Below are positions 23,238 through 31,484 of a stretch of DNA of 34,653 bases, one piece after another. Position 1 is the stretch's first letter, and the number at the start of each line of letters is the position of its first letter. Below the pieces are notes generated by a model that was not told the DNA's origin, did not search any database, and saw only the letters and a program-made list of their open reading frames with translations. Location of the stretch: assembly GCA_021647765.1 (NCBI GenBank), contig JAKIUD010000033.1, positions 1-34,653 on the forward strand, read 5' to 3'. The translations under genes were made by a program, and so were the position numbers. Origin of the DNA: Desulfuromusa sp. (GTDB lineage: Bacteria; Desulfobacterota; Desulfuromonadia; Desulfuromonadales; Geopsychrobacteraceae).

Positions 23238-24562
23238 CGTCTCTCCTCCCGCTTGGAAGCGACAGGTTCCCACCACTGGGGAAGGGCGGTAAGAGCTCGA
23301 TCTGCCATGGCCAGGCGTCGATCGGCACGTTTCATTTTGCGCTTCAATTCCAGGGGTGAGAAGAGGCCATAATTAATATTCATCGGTTGGTAATTAGACT
23401 CACCAGCGGACGATAGATGGCTTAACAGTGCACCAAGAGCTGTTTCTCTGGGGGGTGCAGAAAATGTTTCACCACGAAGTTGATATGCGGCAAAAATGCC
23501 TGCCAGAAAACCGCAGGCTGCTGATTCAACATAGCCTTCAACGCCGCTCAATTGCCCTGCTGCATAAATATTTTGCGCTGCTTTAAATTGCAGCGATGCG
23601 GTCAGACATTCTGGCGCGTTGATAAAAGTATTGCGGTGCATACTGCCGAGCCTGGCAAAACACACTTGCTCCAATCCTGGAATAGTGCGGAAGATCCTTT
23701 TCTGTTCGGGATAGGTCAAACGGGTCTGAAAACCAACCAGATTAAACAGTGAGGCATGGCGGTTATCCTGGCGCAATTGCAGAACTGCGTGGGGGATCTT
23801 CCCGGTTTTTGGATCGGGCAAACCGACCGGTTTCATCGGCCCGAAGGAGAGAGTTTGTGCGCCGCGACTGGCCATCTCCTCAATCGGCATACACCCTTCA
23901 AAATGGATCAGTTTTTCGAACTCGCGCCCGGTGACTTTATCTGCATCAACCAGTTCCTGAACAAAAGTGAAGTACTGTTCTTTGTTCATCGGGCAGTTGA
24001 TATAATCGTCGCCCCCTTTATCATAGCGAGAAGCGCGCCAGGCAATAGTAAAATCGATAGAATCAGCTTCGACGATTGGCGCAATGGCATCATAAAAGTA
24101 GAGGTGCTCACTTCCCGTTAATTTTTCCAGTTCAGCAGAAAGGGTTTCTGATGTCAGAGGGCCGCTGGCAAGGATGGTTGTTCCTTTCTGTGGGAGTTTG
24201 GTGACTTCTTCACGGATCAGTTCAATGTTTGGTTCTGCGGCAATTTTTTCACTGATATAATTAGAAAATTCATCCCGATCAACTGCTAGAGCACCCCCAG
24301 CTGGAACCGCTGTCGCATCAGCTGCTTCAATAAACAGGGAACCGCAGCGGCGCAGTTCTTCTTTGAGGCACCCGACGGCATTATTCATCCCCGCACCACG
24401 CAGGCTGTTAGAGCAGACCAGCTCAGCCAATCCCTCACTTTGATGAGCCGGAGAAAACTGGATTGGTTTCATTTCGTACAATTTGACTTGACAGCCTTCT
24501 TGGGCTGCCTGCCAAGCTGCTTCACTTCCAGCCAAACCGGCACCGATAATGGTTATTTCCAT
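23234..24562 (-). CDS. trmFO: Folate-dependent tRNA (uracil-54-C5)-methyltransferase TrmFO
   Basis: TrmFO methylates U54 of tRNA using methylenetetrahydrofolate and reduced FAD, giving ribothymidine. The 442-residue product has the N-terminal FAD-binding loop IIGAGLAGSEAAWQAA, the diagnostic HQSEGLAELVCSNSLRG segment with the conserved Cys, CPMNKEQY, and the GVEGYVESAACG segment near the end. I start at the ATG at 24562, which has an AAAGGA site; a TTG 21 bases upstream is in frame. Folate-type TrmFO is found in Firmicutes and deltaproteobacteria, whereas gammaproteobacteria use SAM-dependent TrmA. It shares folate use with folP elsewhere in the window. Confidence 0.96.
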   Translation of the reverse strand: MEITIIGAGLAGSEAAWQAAQEGCQVKLYEMKPIQFSPAHQSEGLAELVCSNSLRGAGMNNAVGCLKEELRRCGSLFIEAADATAVPAGGALAVDRDEFSNYISEKIAAEPNIELIREEVTKLPQKGTTILASGPLTSETLSAELEKLTGSEHLYFYDAIAPIVEADSIDFTIAWRASRYDKGGDDYINCPMNKEQYFTFVQELVDADKVTGREFEKLIHFEGCMPIEEMASRGAQTLSFGPMKPVGLPDPKTGKIPHAVLQLRQDNRHASLFNLVGFQTRLTYPEQKRIFRTIPGLEQVCFARLGSMHRNTFINAPECLTASLQFKAAQNIYAAGQLSGVEGYVESAACGFLAGIFAAYQLRGETFSAPPRETALGALLSHLSSAGESNYQPMNINYGLFSPLELKRKMKRADRRLAMADRALTALPQWWEPVASKREERR

Positions 24563-24583
24563 TTTTATTCCTTTTAAACGCAA

Positions 24584-24612
24584 ATCGGTCGAACCTGTAT
24601 GGTTCGACCGAT
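24584..24612 (-). terminator. Perfect hairpin between topA and trmFO
   Basis: ATCGGTCGAACC (24584-24595) and GGTTCGACCGAT (24601-24612) are exact complements around a five-base loop. It lies 25 bases past the topA stop and just before the trmFO start. The following minus-strand bases are only partly T-rich, so it may attenuate rather than fully stop topA transcription. Confidence 0.65.
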
Positions 24613-24637
24613 AAAATTATACTATGTTACTGATGAT

Positions 24638-27004
24638 TCAGGTTGTTTTTTTAGTCGGTTTTTTTGCCGGCGCCTTTTTCTTTGTTGCCGGTTTCTTTTT
24701 CGCCGCCGCTTTTTTAGCTGGGGCTTTCTTTACCGGTGGAATGAGTTCTTTTTCCCAATCACAGTTTTCTTGTGGACAACGCTGAACCGTGCCCCACCGC
24801 TTGGTGGTCTTGATCTCTGTCAGTGGCCAGCCACATTTTTGGCAAGGCTCTTCTTTGGGGGGATTCCAGAGGGCGTATTTACATTTGGGGTAGCGATTAC
24901 AGGAGTAGAAGATCTTTCCATAACGGCTCTTCTTTTCCATTATCTCCCCTTCACCACATTCTGGACAGGTGATACCAAGGGACTTGGGTTTTTCTAGGGG
25001 TTGAATATTTTTACATTTTGGATAGCCACTACAAGCCAAAAATTTACCGTAGCGTCCGGTTTTGATCAGCATTGGCGATCCGCATTTCTCACATTTTTCA
25101 TCAGAAACAACCGGTTCTTCCACCTCTTTTCCGTCACTATTTAGCGGCTCGGTATGGCGGCAATCGGGAAAACCGGAACAGGCCAGAAAACGACCTGAAC
25201 GACCGAGTTTGATCACGAGTTCTTTACCGCACTCAGGACAGGTTTTATCGGTTTTCTCCGTTGTAATATCCGCCTTGCTGACCTCTTGATCCTTGCGTCG
25301 CAGCAGGGAAATAAAGGGTTCCCAGAACTGTTTGATCAATGGAATCCAGGCTAATTCCCCACGAGAAATGGCATCCAGCTCCTCTTCCAATCCGGCGGTA
25401 AAATCATAATCAACATATTGACTGAAATGTTCTGTCAGCAGTTTAGTGACAACTCGTCCCGTATCCTCCGGGAAGAAGGTGCGTTTTTCCAGCCGGACAT
25501 ATTTTCTGGTAACCAGAGTATTCATGATGCTGGCATAAGTTGATGGACGACCAATACCATATTCTTCCAGCGTTTTGACCAAACTGGCCTCGGTAAAGCG
25601 CGGAGGTGGTTGGGTGAAGTGCTGTTCCGGGGTGAGTTGCTCTTTGCTGAGTTTCTCTCCCTCACTCAATGGTGGCAGCAAGCCCTCTTTGTTTTCATCG
25701 TCACCGTTATCGGTACCCTCGATATAGAGAACCATAAACCCAGGGAAGCGGATAATCTGGCCGGTTGCCCGAAAGCTGTAACGTTCTCCGGCGGCGATAT
25801 CGACCCTGGTCGCATCAAAAATTGCCTGAGTCATTTGTGACGCTACGGTACGTTTCCAGATTAACTCATAGAGTCGTTGTTGATCCGAGCTTAGATATTG
25901 CTTCAGTTGTGCAGGTGTGCGGGCGACAGATGTTGGACGAACGGCCTCATGCGCTTCTTGAGCGTTCTTACTTTTGTTTTTAAATACACGCGGTTTATCC
26001 AAGGCGTAACTTTCATCGTAAAGATGGCAGATAACCTCACGTGCTTCACTGGTTGCAATTGTCGACAGGGCAACCGAGTCGGTTCGCATATAGGTGATCA
26101 AACCGTGGGTTCCGTCCTCAACCTTAATTCCTTCATACAACTTCTGCGCAACACTCATGGTTTTTCGTGCTGAAAAGCCAAGTTTGCGGCTGGCTTCCTG
26201 CTGCAGGGTACTGGTGGTAAAGGGTGGAGCAGGGTTGCGTTTGCGTTCTTTCTTTTCCAGGGATGCTACCTGAAATTGCACCTGCTCCAGTTCGGTAAGA
26301 ATCTCTTCAGCTTGTTTCTGGGTGGAAATAGCAAATTTATTTAGGGTCTTTCCATCGCAACTGTGAAGTTTTGCTGTCAATGGACTTTTGGCAAGGTTAG
26401 CCAGCGAAGCCTCAATACTCCAATATTCACGCGGCTTGAAAGCATCTATCTCATCTTCACGTTCACAGATAAGGCGCAGTGCAACCGATTGAACCCGCCC
26501 TGCAGAGAGTCCATAACGGATTTTCTTCCACAGGAATGGTGAAAGATTGAAACCAACCAGATAGTCGAGAACCGCACGTGCTTGTTGCGCATCGACCATA
26601 TTACGATCAATTGCGCGTGGATGAGCCATCGCTTCATCAATGGCCGTTTGGGTGATTTCGTTGAAAGTGACCCTTTTAACGGTAGGTTTTTTAGCTTGTT
26701 CATCAATACTGAGGGCTTCCAGAAGGTGCCATGCAATCGCTTCACCTTCGCGGTCAAGGTCAGTTGCAAGGATTAATTCGTCACTCTTGGCAACTTCCTT
26801 TTTTAGTACACCAATATGTTTTTCACTGTCGGCGAGAACCTTGTAATTGGGCTTAAAATTATTAACGGTATCAACCGAGCCCTGTTTGCTTGGCAGGGCG
26901 CGGACGTGTCCATAAGAGGCGAGAACTTTGTAGCCCTTGCCCAGAAACTTTTCGATAGTTTTTGCTTTCGCCGGTGACTCGACGATAACTAGTGATTGTG
27001 CCAT
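24638..27004 (-). CDS. topA: DNA topoisomerase I (type IA)
   Basis: TopA relaxes negative supercoils by a single-strand passage mechanism. The 788-residue product has the TOPRIM start LVIVESPAKAKTIEKFLG and the DLDREGEAIAWHLL acidic motif. The active-site tyrosine is at residue 305 in TYMRTDS, and the FTEASLVKTLEEYGIGRPSTY segment follows. Four Cys-rich zinc elements occupy about residues 590-755 (CPECGKEL, CEKCGSPM, CPECGEGE and CQKCGWPL). The last pair has a wider spacing, CPQENC. The C-terminal tail of about 30 residues is almost pure Lys/Ala/Pro/Thr, probably for non-specific DNA contact. It is at the end of the dprA-smg-topA run. Confidence 0.98.
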   Translation of the reverse strand: MAQSLVIVESPAKAKTIEKFLGKGYKVLASYGHVRALPSKQGSVDTVNNFKPNYKVLADSEKHIGVLKKEVAKSDELILATDLDREGEAIAWHLLEALSIDEQAKKPTVKRVTFNEITQTAIDEAMAHPRAIDRNMVDAQQARAVLDYLVGFNLSPFLWKKIRYGLSAGRVQSVALRLICEREDEIDAFKPREYWSIEASLANLAKSPLTAKLHSCDGKTLNKFAISTQKQAEEILTELEQVQFQVASLEKKERKRNPAPPFTTSTLQQEASRKLGFSARKTMSVAQKLYEGIKVEDGTHGLITYMRTDSVALSTIATSEAREVICHLYDESYALDKPRVFKNKSKNAQEAHEAVRPTSVARTPAQLKQYLSSDQQRLYELIWKRTVASQMTQAIFDATRVDIAAGERYSFRATGQIIRFPGFMVLYIEGTDNGDDENKEGLLPPLSEGEKLSKEQLTPEQHFTQPPPRFTEASLVKTLEEYGIGRPSTYASIMNTLVTRKYVRLEKRTFFPEDTGRVVTKLLTEHFSQYVDYDFTAGLEEELDAISRGELAWIPLIKQFWEPFISLLRRKDQEVSKADITTEKTDKTCPECGKELVIKLGRSGRFLACSGFPDCRHTEPLNSDGKEVEEPVVSDEKCEKCGSPMLIKTGRYGKFLACSGYPKCKNIQPLEKPKSLGITCPECGEGEIMEKKSRYGKIFYSCNRYPKCKYALWNPPKEEPCQKCGWPLTEIKTTKRWGTVQRCPQENCDWEKELIPPVKKAPAKKAAAKKKPATKKKAPAKKPTKKTT

Positions 27005-27086
27005 TTGATTCCTCTATATGCCCCATTTCCGATAGATCCGGATGGGCAGATGTAAAAAATTGTGTCAATCATATAATGAAATATTT

Positions 27087-27578
27087 TCAGTGATAAATGC
27101 GACCCCAGTCGTTTTCCAGGAAGCAGTCTATCTCTCGTAACCAGAGGTTACTCGAGTGCGACAGAAGAGTTAGAGTTGTGATCAACTTGATCTCTTGTTC
27201 GGTGGTCGGATCTTCTGTCCCGCGTGTGGCTCGATCAATGATTTCTTCCTGTGCCTCGTCTGAGAGCAATCCCATCGTGCGAACTTTGATTAAAAAACCT
27301 CTCGCTTCAGTGGTCAGTTTTTTCTGCTCCACGGAACTGAAAACCCGATAGGTGGGTTGTTTCATCAGTGGGGTCACGAGTGCCGATTCTGCTTGAGGTT
27401 GTAAAGCAATCGTTTCCATCCAGGAAAAAGCATCATTGATCTCATCGGCATCAAAACCGACCGACATCAGTTTAGTCTTCAATTCCTGCTCGCTGATTGG
27501 GGTATCTTCTGCCCCCAGAACATATTGGGCGATCAGGGTAACAATCGCCAGAACTCGCTCACGCAAAGAACCTCCCAT
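27087..27578 (-). CDS. smg: Smg/DUF494 family protein
   Basis: The product (163 residues from the ATG at 27578) matches the DUF494/Smg pattern: an N-terminal helical LRERVLAIVTLIAQYVLG, a LKTKLMSVGFDADEINDAFSWME segment, and a C-terminal helical region ending in ENDWGRIYH. Function is not established; it is usually found beside dprA and topA, as here. The ATG has no good ribosome site. A TTG at 27566 lies just after a GGGAGG and would begin at RERVLAIVTL, which resembles relatives more closely, so the real start may be 12 bases downstream. It begins 20 bases after dprA. Confidence 0.85.
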   Translation of the reverse strand: MGGSLRERVLAIVTLIAQYVLGAEDTPISEQELKTKLMSVGFDADEINDAFSWMETIALQPQAESALVTPLMKQPTYRVFSSVEQKKLTTEARGFLIKVRTMGLLSDEAQEEIIDRATRGTEDPTTEQEIKLITTLTLLSHSSNLWLREIDCFLENDWGRIYH

Positions 27579-27598
27579 ATCGGGTTTCAAGTTGATCT

Positions 27599-28681
27599 TT
27601 ACCCACGGATATAATGATTGCCAGGGAGTGTTTGTATCCCACCCCGGAGCTCTAGGTCGAGTAAAATAGCGGAAAGCTCCATGGGAGTCAAGCCGCATTC
27701 CCGGGCAATTTCGTCACTGTGCCGGGGCTCATGCCCGAGCATCCGGAAGACACTTAGAGCCGGTTTGTCCAGTTGATCAGTGAAATCATTATATTGGATC
27801 TGTTGCTGTTTTGACGGTTGGTTCGGCCAGAGCACTTGTAAAACGTCCTCAGCTTCGGTGACAAGTTGAGCTCCATCCTTCAACAGCCGATTGGTTCCTT
27901 TACTATTGGGATTCTGCAGCGCACCCGGGATTGCAAACAGCTCACGACCTTGCTCCAAGGCAAAGTCTCCGGTGATTAATGATCCACTTTTTTCGGCAGC
28001 CTCGACAATCAATACGCCACGACTGAGACCACTGATGATGCGGTTCCGCCCAGGGAAATGCCCGGCAAGGGGTGGTGTCTCGGGCGGATATTCGGTGATG
28101 ATGGCATTTTCTTGCTGAATTTCAAAAAATAATTTACTGTTTTCCGGTGGGTAGATCCGATCTATGCCACATCCGAGAACGGCAATCGTCGCACCTTTGG
28201 CATCAAGCGCACCCCGGTGTGCTGAACTATCAACCCCACGTGCCAGACCGCTGACGATACAGATATCGTGCCGTGCAAGAGTTGTTGCCAGTTCTCTGGT
28301 TGAAGTCAATCCTGCATTGGTCGCTCGTCGTGAACCAACAATGGCAAAGCAGTCTTTTTCAGGTAATTTCCCACGTAAATAGAGAAGAGCTGGCGGATCA
28401 TGAATTTCGCGCAGCAGAGACGGGTAATCATCATCCCAAAAACTGATCAGGCAAACTTGTAGCGATTTTAATTTGTGACAGGTTTGTAGGAATTTCTGAT
28501 CATTCTCAGAGGGAACTTTGTCGCAGAGGTTTTTTGTCAGCCCTGCTTCCCGCCAGTGCTGTGGCGGAGCATCAAGGGCAGCATTGAAGTTTTTAAAGTA
28601 TTGGTGGAGTTTAAACAGGGCAATGCGCCCAAGACCGGGGGTCAAATGGAGTCTCAGTAAAGCTTGTTGCGCTGCATTCAT
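27599..28681 (-). CDS. dprA: DNA-processing protein DprA (Smf)
   Basis: DprA binds incoming single-stranded DNA during transformation and loads RecA onto it. The 360-residue product has an N-terminal SAM-like helical region (about 1-60), then the Rossmann fold DprA domain with FAIVGSRRATNAG, IVSGLARGVDSSAHRGAL, IAVLGCGIDRIYP and LIVEAAEKSGSLITGDFALEQGRELFAIPG. A short winged-helix domain (about 295-355) closes it. I start at the ATG at 28681, which has a GGGAGGGG site; the upstream open frame lacks support. DprA also occurs widely in bacteria not known to be naturally competent. Confidence 0.96.
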   Translation of the reverse strand: MNAAQQALLRLHLTPGLGRIALFKLHQYFKNFNAALDAPPQHWREAGLTKNLCDKVPSENDQKFLQTCHKLKSLQVCLISFWDDDYPSLLREIHDPPALLYLRGKLPEKDCFAIVGSRRATNAGLTSTRELATTLARHDICIVSGLARGVDSSAHRGALDAKGATIAVLGCGIDRIYPPENSKLFFEIQQENAIITEYPPETPPLAGHFPGRNRIISGLSRGVLIVEAAEKSGSLITGDFALEQGRELFAIPGALQNPNSKGTNRLLKDGAQLVTEAEDVLQVLWPNQPSKQQQIQYNDFTDQLDKPALSVFRMLGHEPRHSDEIARECGLTPMELSAILLDLELRGGIQTLPGNHYIRG

Positions 28682-28715
28682 TTTTCCCCTCCCGTAATTC
28701 TCAGTGGAACATTCT

Positions 28716-28759
28716 GCAAATAAAAAAGGATTGAAACACTCCAATCCTTTTTTATTTGC
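28716..28759. terminator. Perfect 18-bp hairpin between the LysM gene and dprA
   Basis: GCAAATAAAAAAGGATTG (28716-28733) pairs exactly with CAATCCTTTTTTATTTGC (28742-28759) around an eight-base loop. T runs inside each arm make it a bidirectional terminator. It separates the LysM gene from dprA on the minus strand, so dprA should have a separate promoter. Confidence 0.88.
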
Positions 28760-28778
28760 TTATTCTTCAACTGGTAAA

Positions 28779-29798
28779 CTAATTGGTTACAACCGACACC
28801 TTATCTCCGATAAATGCGGCATCAGCACTTTTGATAATGATAGCAGAAGCAGTTTTTGCTTTGGTTTCAATGACCACCGCAGCACCAAGAACGGCATCAG
28901 GTAATTGAATTGAGCCAGCTTGCTTGATAATTTCATCAGATGCTTGGCGTGGTCGGGAAAGATAAAATAAATTACCACTTACTAAGCCATCGTCGCTACC
29001 AAGATCAACAAAAATAACATCATTGACTGACATGGTACTCTTTCTGTCCCGTCCTGCAATGATGTACCCACCTTGGTCGGTGGTGCCGCGCTGTAGGGTG
29101 ATCTCTTTGCGTTGCGGGATGTATTCAAACAGTTCAGCCCCCCGGGCAATTTCACGGAAAACTTCACCAATTTTGGCAACAACTGTGTCGCCATTGATTT
29201 CAGTGACTTGCAGGAACCCGAGATTATACATCATGGTTCCGATTGGTTCGTTGGTTTGCGGGTGTTTGATTAAGTCTCCACGCTCGAATAATCCGTAGGT
29301 ATCACCAACAGTAACACTGGTTGTGTCGTTCATCTTGAGGTACACAACATCATTTTTTGTCAGTAAAATGCGATTGTCGACTGAATCGACTAAAAGTCCC
29401 AGCGGTGTTTCATCGGTGAGGATGAATCCATCACCACTTCCTGTCGATTTTATTTTTATTGATTCCGGCACCGTACTGGTCAGAGTGGGTGGTGCTGATT
29501 GCTCAGTATCTTCTGCCTTTCCTGCTTCTGGATAAGCTGGAACAATCTTGAGGCGGCCATCCAGAATACGCACCTTTTGTCCTGGAAAAATCAGATGCGG
29601 ATTGGTAATCTCTGGATTTTTTGCCCAGATGTTAGGCCAATAGTACGGGTCATCCATAAATCTTTCGGAAAGACCCCAGAGGGTGTCCCCTTTTTTGATG
29701 GTATAGATTTGTTCCTCAGCGGCAATTGCCAGACTTGTTCCTGACAAGATCAGCAAAAGAATCAGCATCGATAACCAGCGAAAGAGTGTTTGTGTCAT
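28779..29798 (-). CDS. Secreted LysM-domain protein
   Basis: The 339-residue product has a signal peptide (hydrophobic residues 8-24, cleavage near AIAAEE). A LysM peptidoglycan-binding domain follows at about residues 30-78 (YTIKKGDTLWGLSERFMDDPYYWPNIWAKNPEI and NPHLIFPGQKVRI). A Pro/Glu/Ser-rich linker leads to a C-terminal beta-rich region (about 120-335) with repeated VNDVIFVDLG, VGDTYGLFERGD and IGDKVSVV phrases. The LysM phrase with W(P)N(I)WxxNP is the form common in periplasmic proteins of deltaproteobacteria. The C-terminal domain has no name I can assign. It is 30 bases after the CpoB-like lipoprotein gene and probably co-transcribed with it, so a joint role in envelope maintenance is plausible. 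Confidence 0.88.
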   Translation of the reverse strand: MTQTLFRWLSMLILLLILSGTSLAIAAEEQIYTIKKGDTLWGLSERFMDDPYYWPNIWAKNPEITNPHLIFPGQKVRILDGRLKIVPAYPEAGKAEDTEQSAPPTLTSTVPESIKIKSTGSGDGFILTDETPLGLLVDSVDNRILLTKNDVVYLKMNDTTSVTVGDTYGLFERGDLIKHPQTNEPIGTMMYNLGFLQVTEINGDTVVAKIGEVFREIARGAELFEYIPQRKEITLQRGTTDQGGYIIAGRDRKSTMSVNDVIFVDLGSDDGLVSGNLFYLSRPRQASDEIIKQAGSIQLPDAVLGAAVVIETKAKTASAIIIKSADAAFIGDKVSVVTN

Positions 29799-29828
29799 CA
29801 GTTCCCTCTCAGACAGAGCTCTAGACCG

Positions 29829-30515
29829 TTAATTGATCGGTTCGTCGCTCCGGTAAATTTGTTGCGCTTCCTGGCTTTCAGGATAGCTGTTGCGCAACTG
29901 TTCTAGGACGTTGTCGGCTTGTATCTGTAGCCCCTTCTGACGATAGATACGCGCCAATTGCATTAGCGCCGCAGGAGCCTTATTCTGAGCATTTGGATTT
30001 GTAATAATTTGGCGCAGATTGTCTATCGCCAAATTTATTTTTCCTTGGGACAATTGTGCCCTAGCAAGCCAATAGCGGGCATTAGGAGAATATTGGTGAG
30101 CTGGAAAATCACGTAGAAATTTCTGAAATCCCATTTCAGCAGATGACATCTGACCCGCAGCCAGGTTTGAAAAAGCTGCCAGATAGGACGATGCTGACGC
30201 GGCGATGCTAACAGCTTCCTTATTGGGGGTTAACGGAGCTGGAATCGTTGGTTGACCAGGCGTTTCCAGGTTCCCCTGGATTTGGTTCGAGATTATACTT
30301 TCACCTGATAACTGTTGCTGGAGCTGAGCAAGCTGCTGTTGAAATTGCTGTAATTGAGTGGTTTGTTGTTGCAGTTGTTGTTTTATTTCACGCAGTTGAT
30401 CCTTCAATGCCCCGGAAGGTGCAAGACCCGGTGTCGGAGCACAGGAACTGAGCAAGAGAACCAATCCCAAAAATGGGACGAGTCCAGTTATCAGAAACGA
30501 GAGAATCTGCTTCAT
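29829..30515 (-). CDS. CpoB/YbgF-like lipoprotein with coiled coil and TPR repeats
   Basis: The 228-residue product starts with a lipoprotein signal ending in LSSC, acylated Cys at residue 25. A Gln-rich coiled coil (about 40-70, LREIKQQLQQQTTQLQQFQQQL) follows. The C-terminal half has TPR repeats with PNARYWLARAQLSQGK and APAALMQLARIYRQKG. This matches CpoB/YbgF, which coordinates outer membrane constriction with septal wall synthesis together with Tol-Pal. No tol or pal genes are visible here, so the partner is inferred only from family. I use the ATG at 30515; a GTG at 30533 is also in frame. Confidence 0.85.
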   Translation of the reverse strand: MKQILSFLITGLVPFLGLVLLLSSCAPTPGLAPSGALKDQLREIKQQLQQQTTQLQQFQQQLAQLQQQLSGESIISNQIQGNLETPGQPTIPAPLTPNKEAVSIAASASSYLAAFSNLAAGQMSSAEMGFQKFLRDFPAHQYSPNARYWLARAQLSQGKINLAIDNLRQIITNPNAQNKAPAALMQLARIYRQKGLQIQADNVLEQLRNSYPESQEAQQIYRSDEPIN

Positions 30516-30565
30516 GGCTTTATCGAACTCCACATGACTTACACAAATAAAACTAATCAGTAAAA

Positions 30566-30592
30566 ATTATAGTTTTCTTAACTGGTTGTCAA
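30566..30592 (-). promoter_or_regulatory. Promoter of the lipoprotein-LysM unit
   Basis: On the minus strand, a perfect TTGACA (30592-30587) is followed by a perfect TATAAT (30571-30566) with a 15-base spacer. An alternative -10, TAATTT, gives 17 bases. It lies about 50 bases before the lipoprotein ATG, after the methyltransferase gene. Confidence 0.72.
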
Positions 30593-30632
30593 GCTGGAAA
30601 AATGAGAATACTCCAAAAAAGACTTTAAATCA

Positions 30633-31328
30633 TCATTTTTTAAGCGAGAGTTTCCGGGTTAAGACATTAAGATGGCGCTCTGATGTCAAAATAATCCCCC
30701 GATCTGTTGTGTGTTTTTTCAGGAAGTTTTTCAATTCGCTGATCTCGTCTGCCAGCATATCCTGATATCTTGGTACTTTGTTAGCAAAAAAATCAATGTT
30801 ATCGATGAACAGGAAATCGACATTAAAGTGATATGTCGGGCTTAATAGCCAGCCATCAAGGCTTTGCATTGCTCTCACAGCCGCTCCCTTTTCCAAACTC
30901 TCATCACCACTTCCTGCGCCGAAACGTTTTTTAACTTCCAGAAAGGAACCACCATTCCCCGGTTCAACAACAACAATCTTGCCATTATCTTTCAGCAGCT
31001 TCCCTGAATGGCGAAGGTTGTCGATCATTTTATTGATTGGAATATGGTGCAGCGACAGGGTGTAAATAACAATATCAAAAGAATGAGTGGGAAGATCGGG
31101 GGTGCCGTCAGGGGTGTAGAGAAACTCAATATTCTCTGCGGCAATGTTTTTTTTAGCCTGTTCCAGAGCTTCAGAACTCAGGTCTGTTGCTATGATTTTA
31201 GTCGCATATTCCGCCATTTCACCGGTCATCCTCCCATTACCACAGCCGATTTCCAGAATTGTTGCTTCAGTTAAAGGGGCATGGGAGTGGATGGCCTGAA
31301 TATATTTGTTGTCGGGATCGAGAATCAC
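30633..31328 (-). CDS. Class I SAM-dependent methyltransferase
   Basis: The 231-residue product has the SAM-binding motif I ILEIGCGNGRMTGEMA at about residues 24-39. An acidic DLSSEALEQAKKNI follows, then motif IV-like DIVIYTLSLHHIP and the late strand GKIVVVEPGNGGSF, the standard fold of the Methyltransf_11/25 group. The substrate cannot be told from sequence. The GTG start is supported by AGGAA a few bases upstream. It stands apart from neighbours: the lipoprotein gene downstream has its own promoter, and trhP upstream is divergent. The second half (about 135-225) has no recognised domain and is rich in Asp/Glu/Lys. Confidence 0.88.
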   Translation of the reverse strand: MILDPDNKYIQAIHSHAPLTEATILEIGCGNGRMTGEMAEYATKIIATDLSSEALEQAKKNIAAENIEFLYTPDGTPDLPTHSFDIVIYTLSLHHIPINKMIDNLRHSGKLLKDNGKIVVVEPGNGGSFLEVKKRFGAGSGDESLEKGAAVRAMQSLDGWLLSPTYHFNVDFLFIDNIDFFANKVPRYQDMLADEISELKNFLKKHTTDRGIILTSERHLNVLTRKLSLKK

Positions 31329-31434
31329 TGAATTTTCCTATTGAATTCGATAAGGTTGAGTCATTCTAGCAAATTGGGTTACGTATGAGATCATTTTTTT
31401 TGCTGTTCATCCACTGATACATGTTTGCTGTTTA

Positions 31435-31461
31435 TGCTATGCTGCACAAATTGTTTGTGCA
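31435..31461 (+). promoter_or_regulatory. Extended -10 promoter and palindrome before trhP
   Basis: TGCTATGCT (31435-31443) resembles an extended -10 box. The palindrome TGCACAAA-TTG-TTTGTGCA (31443-31461) directly follows, at the expected transcription start. It could be a repressor site or a small hairpin at the 5' end of the mRNA. The -35 region is poor. Confidence 0.5.
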
Positions 31462-31484
31462 AATAACAACTAAGGAATTTTTAA

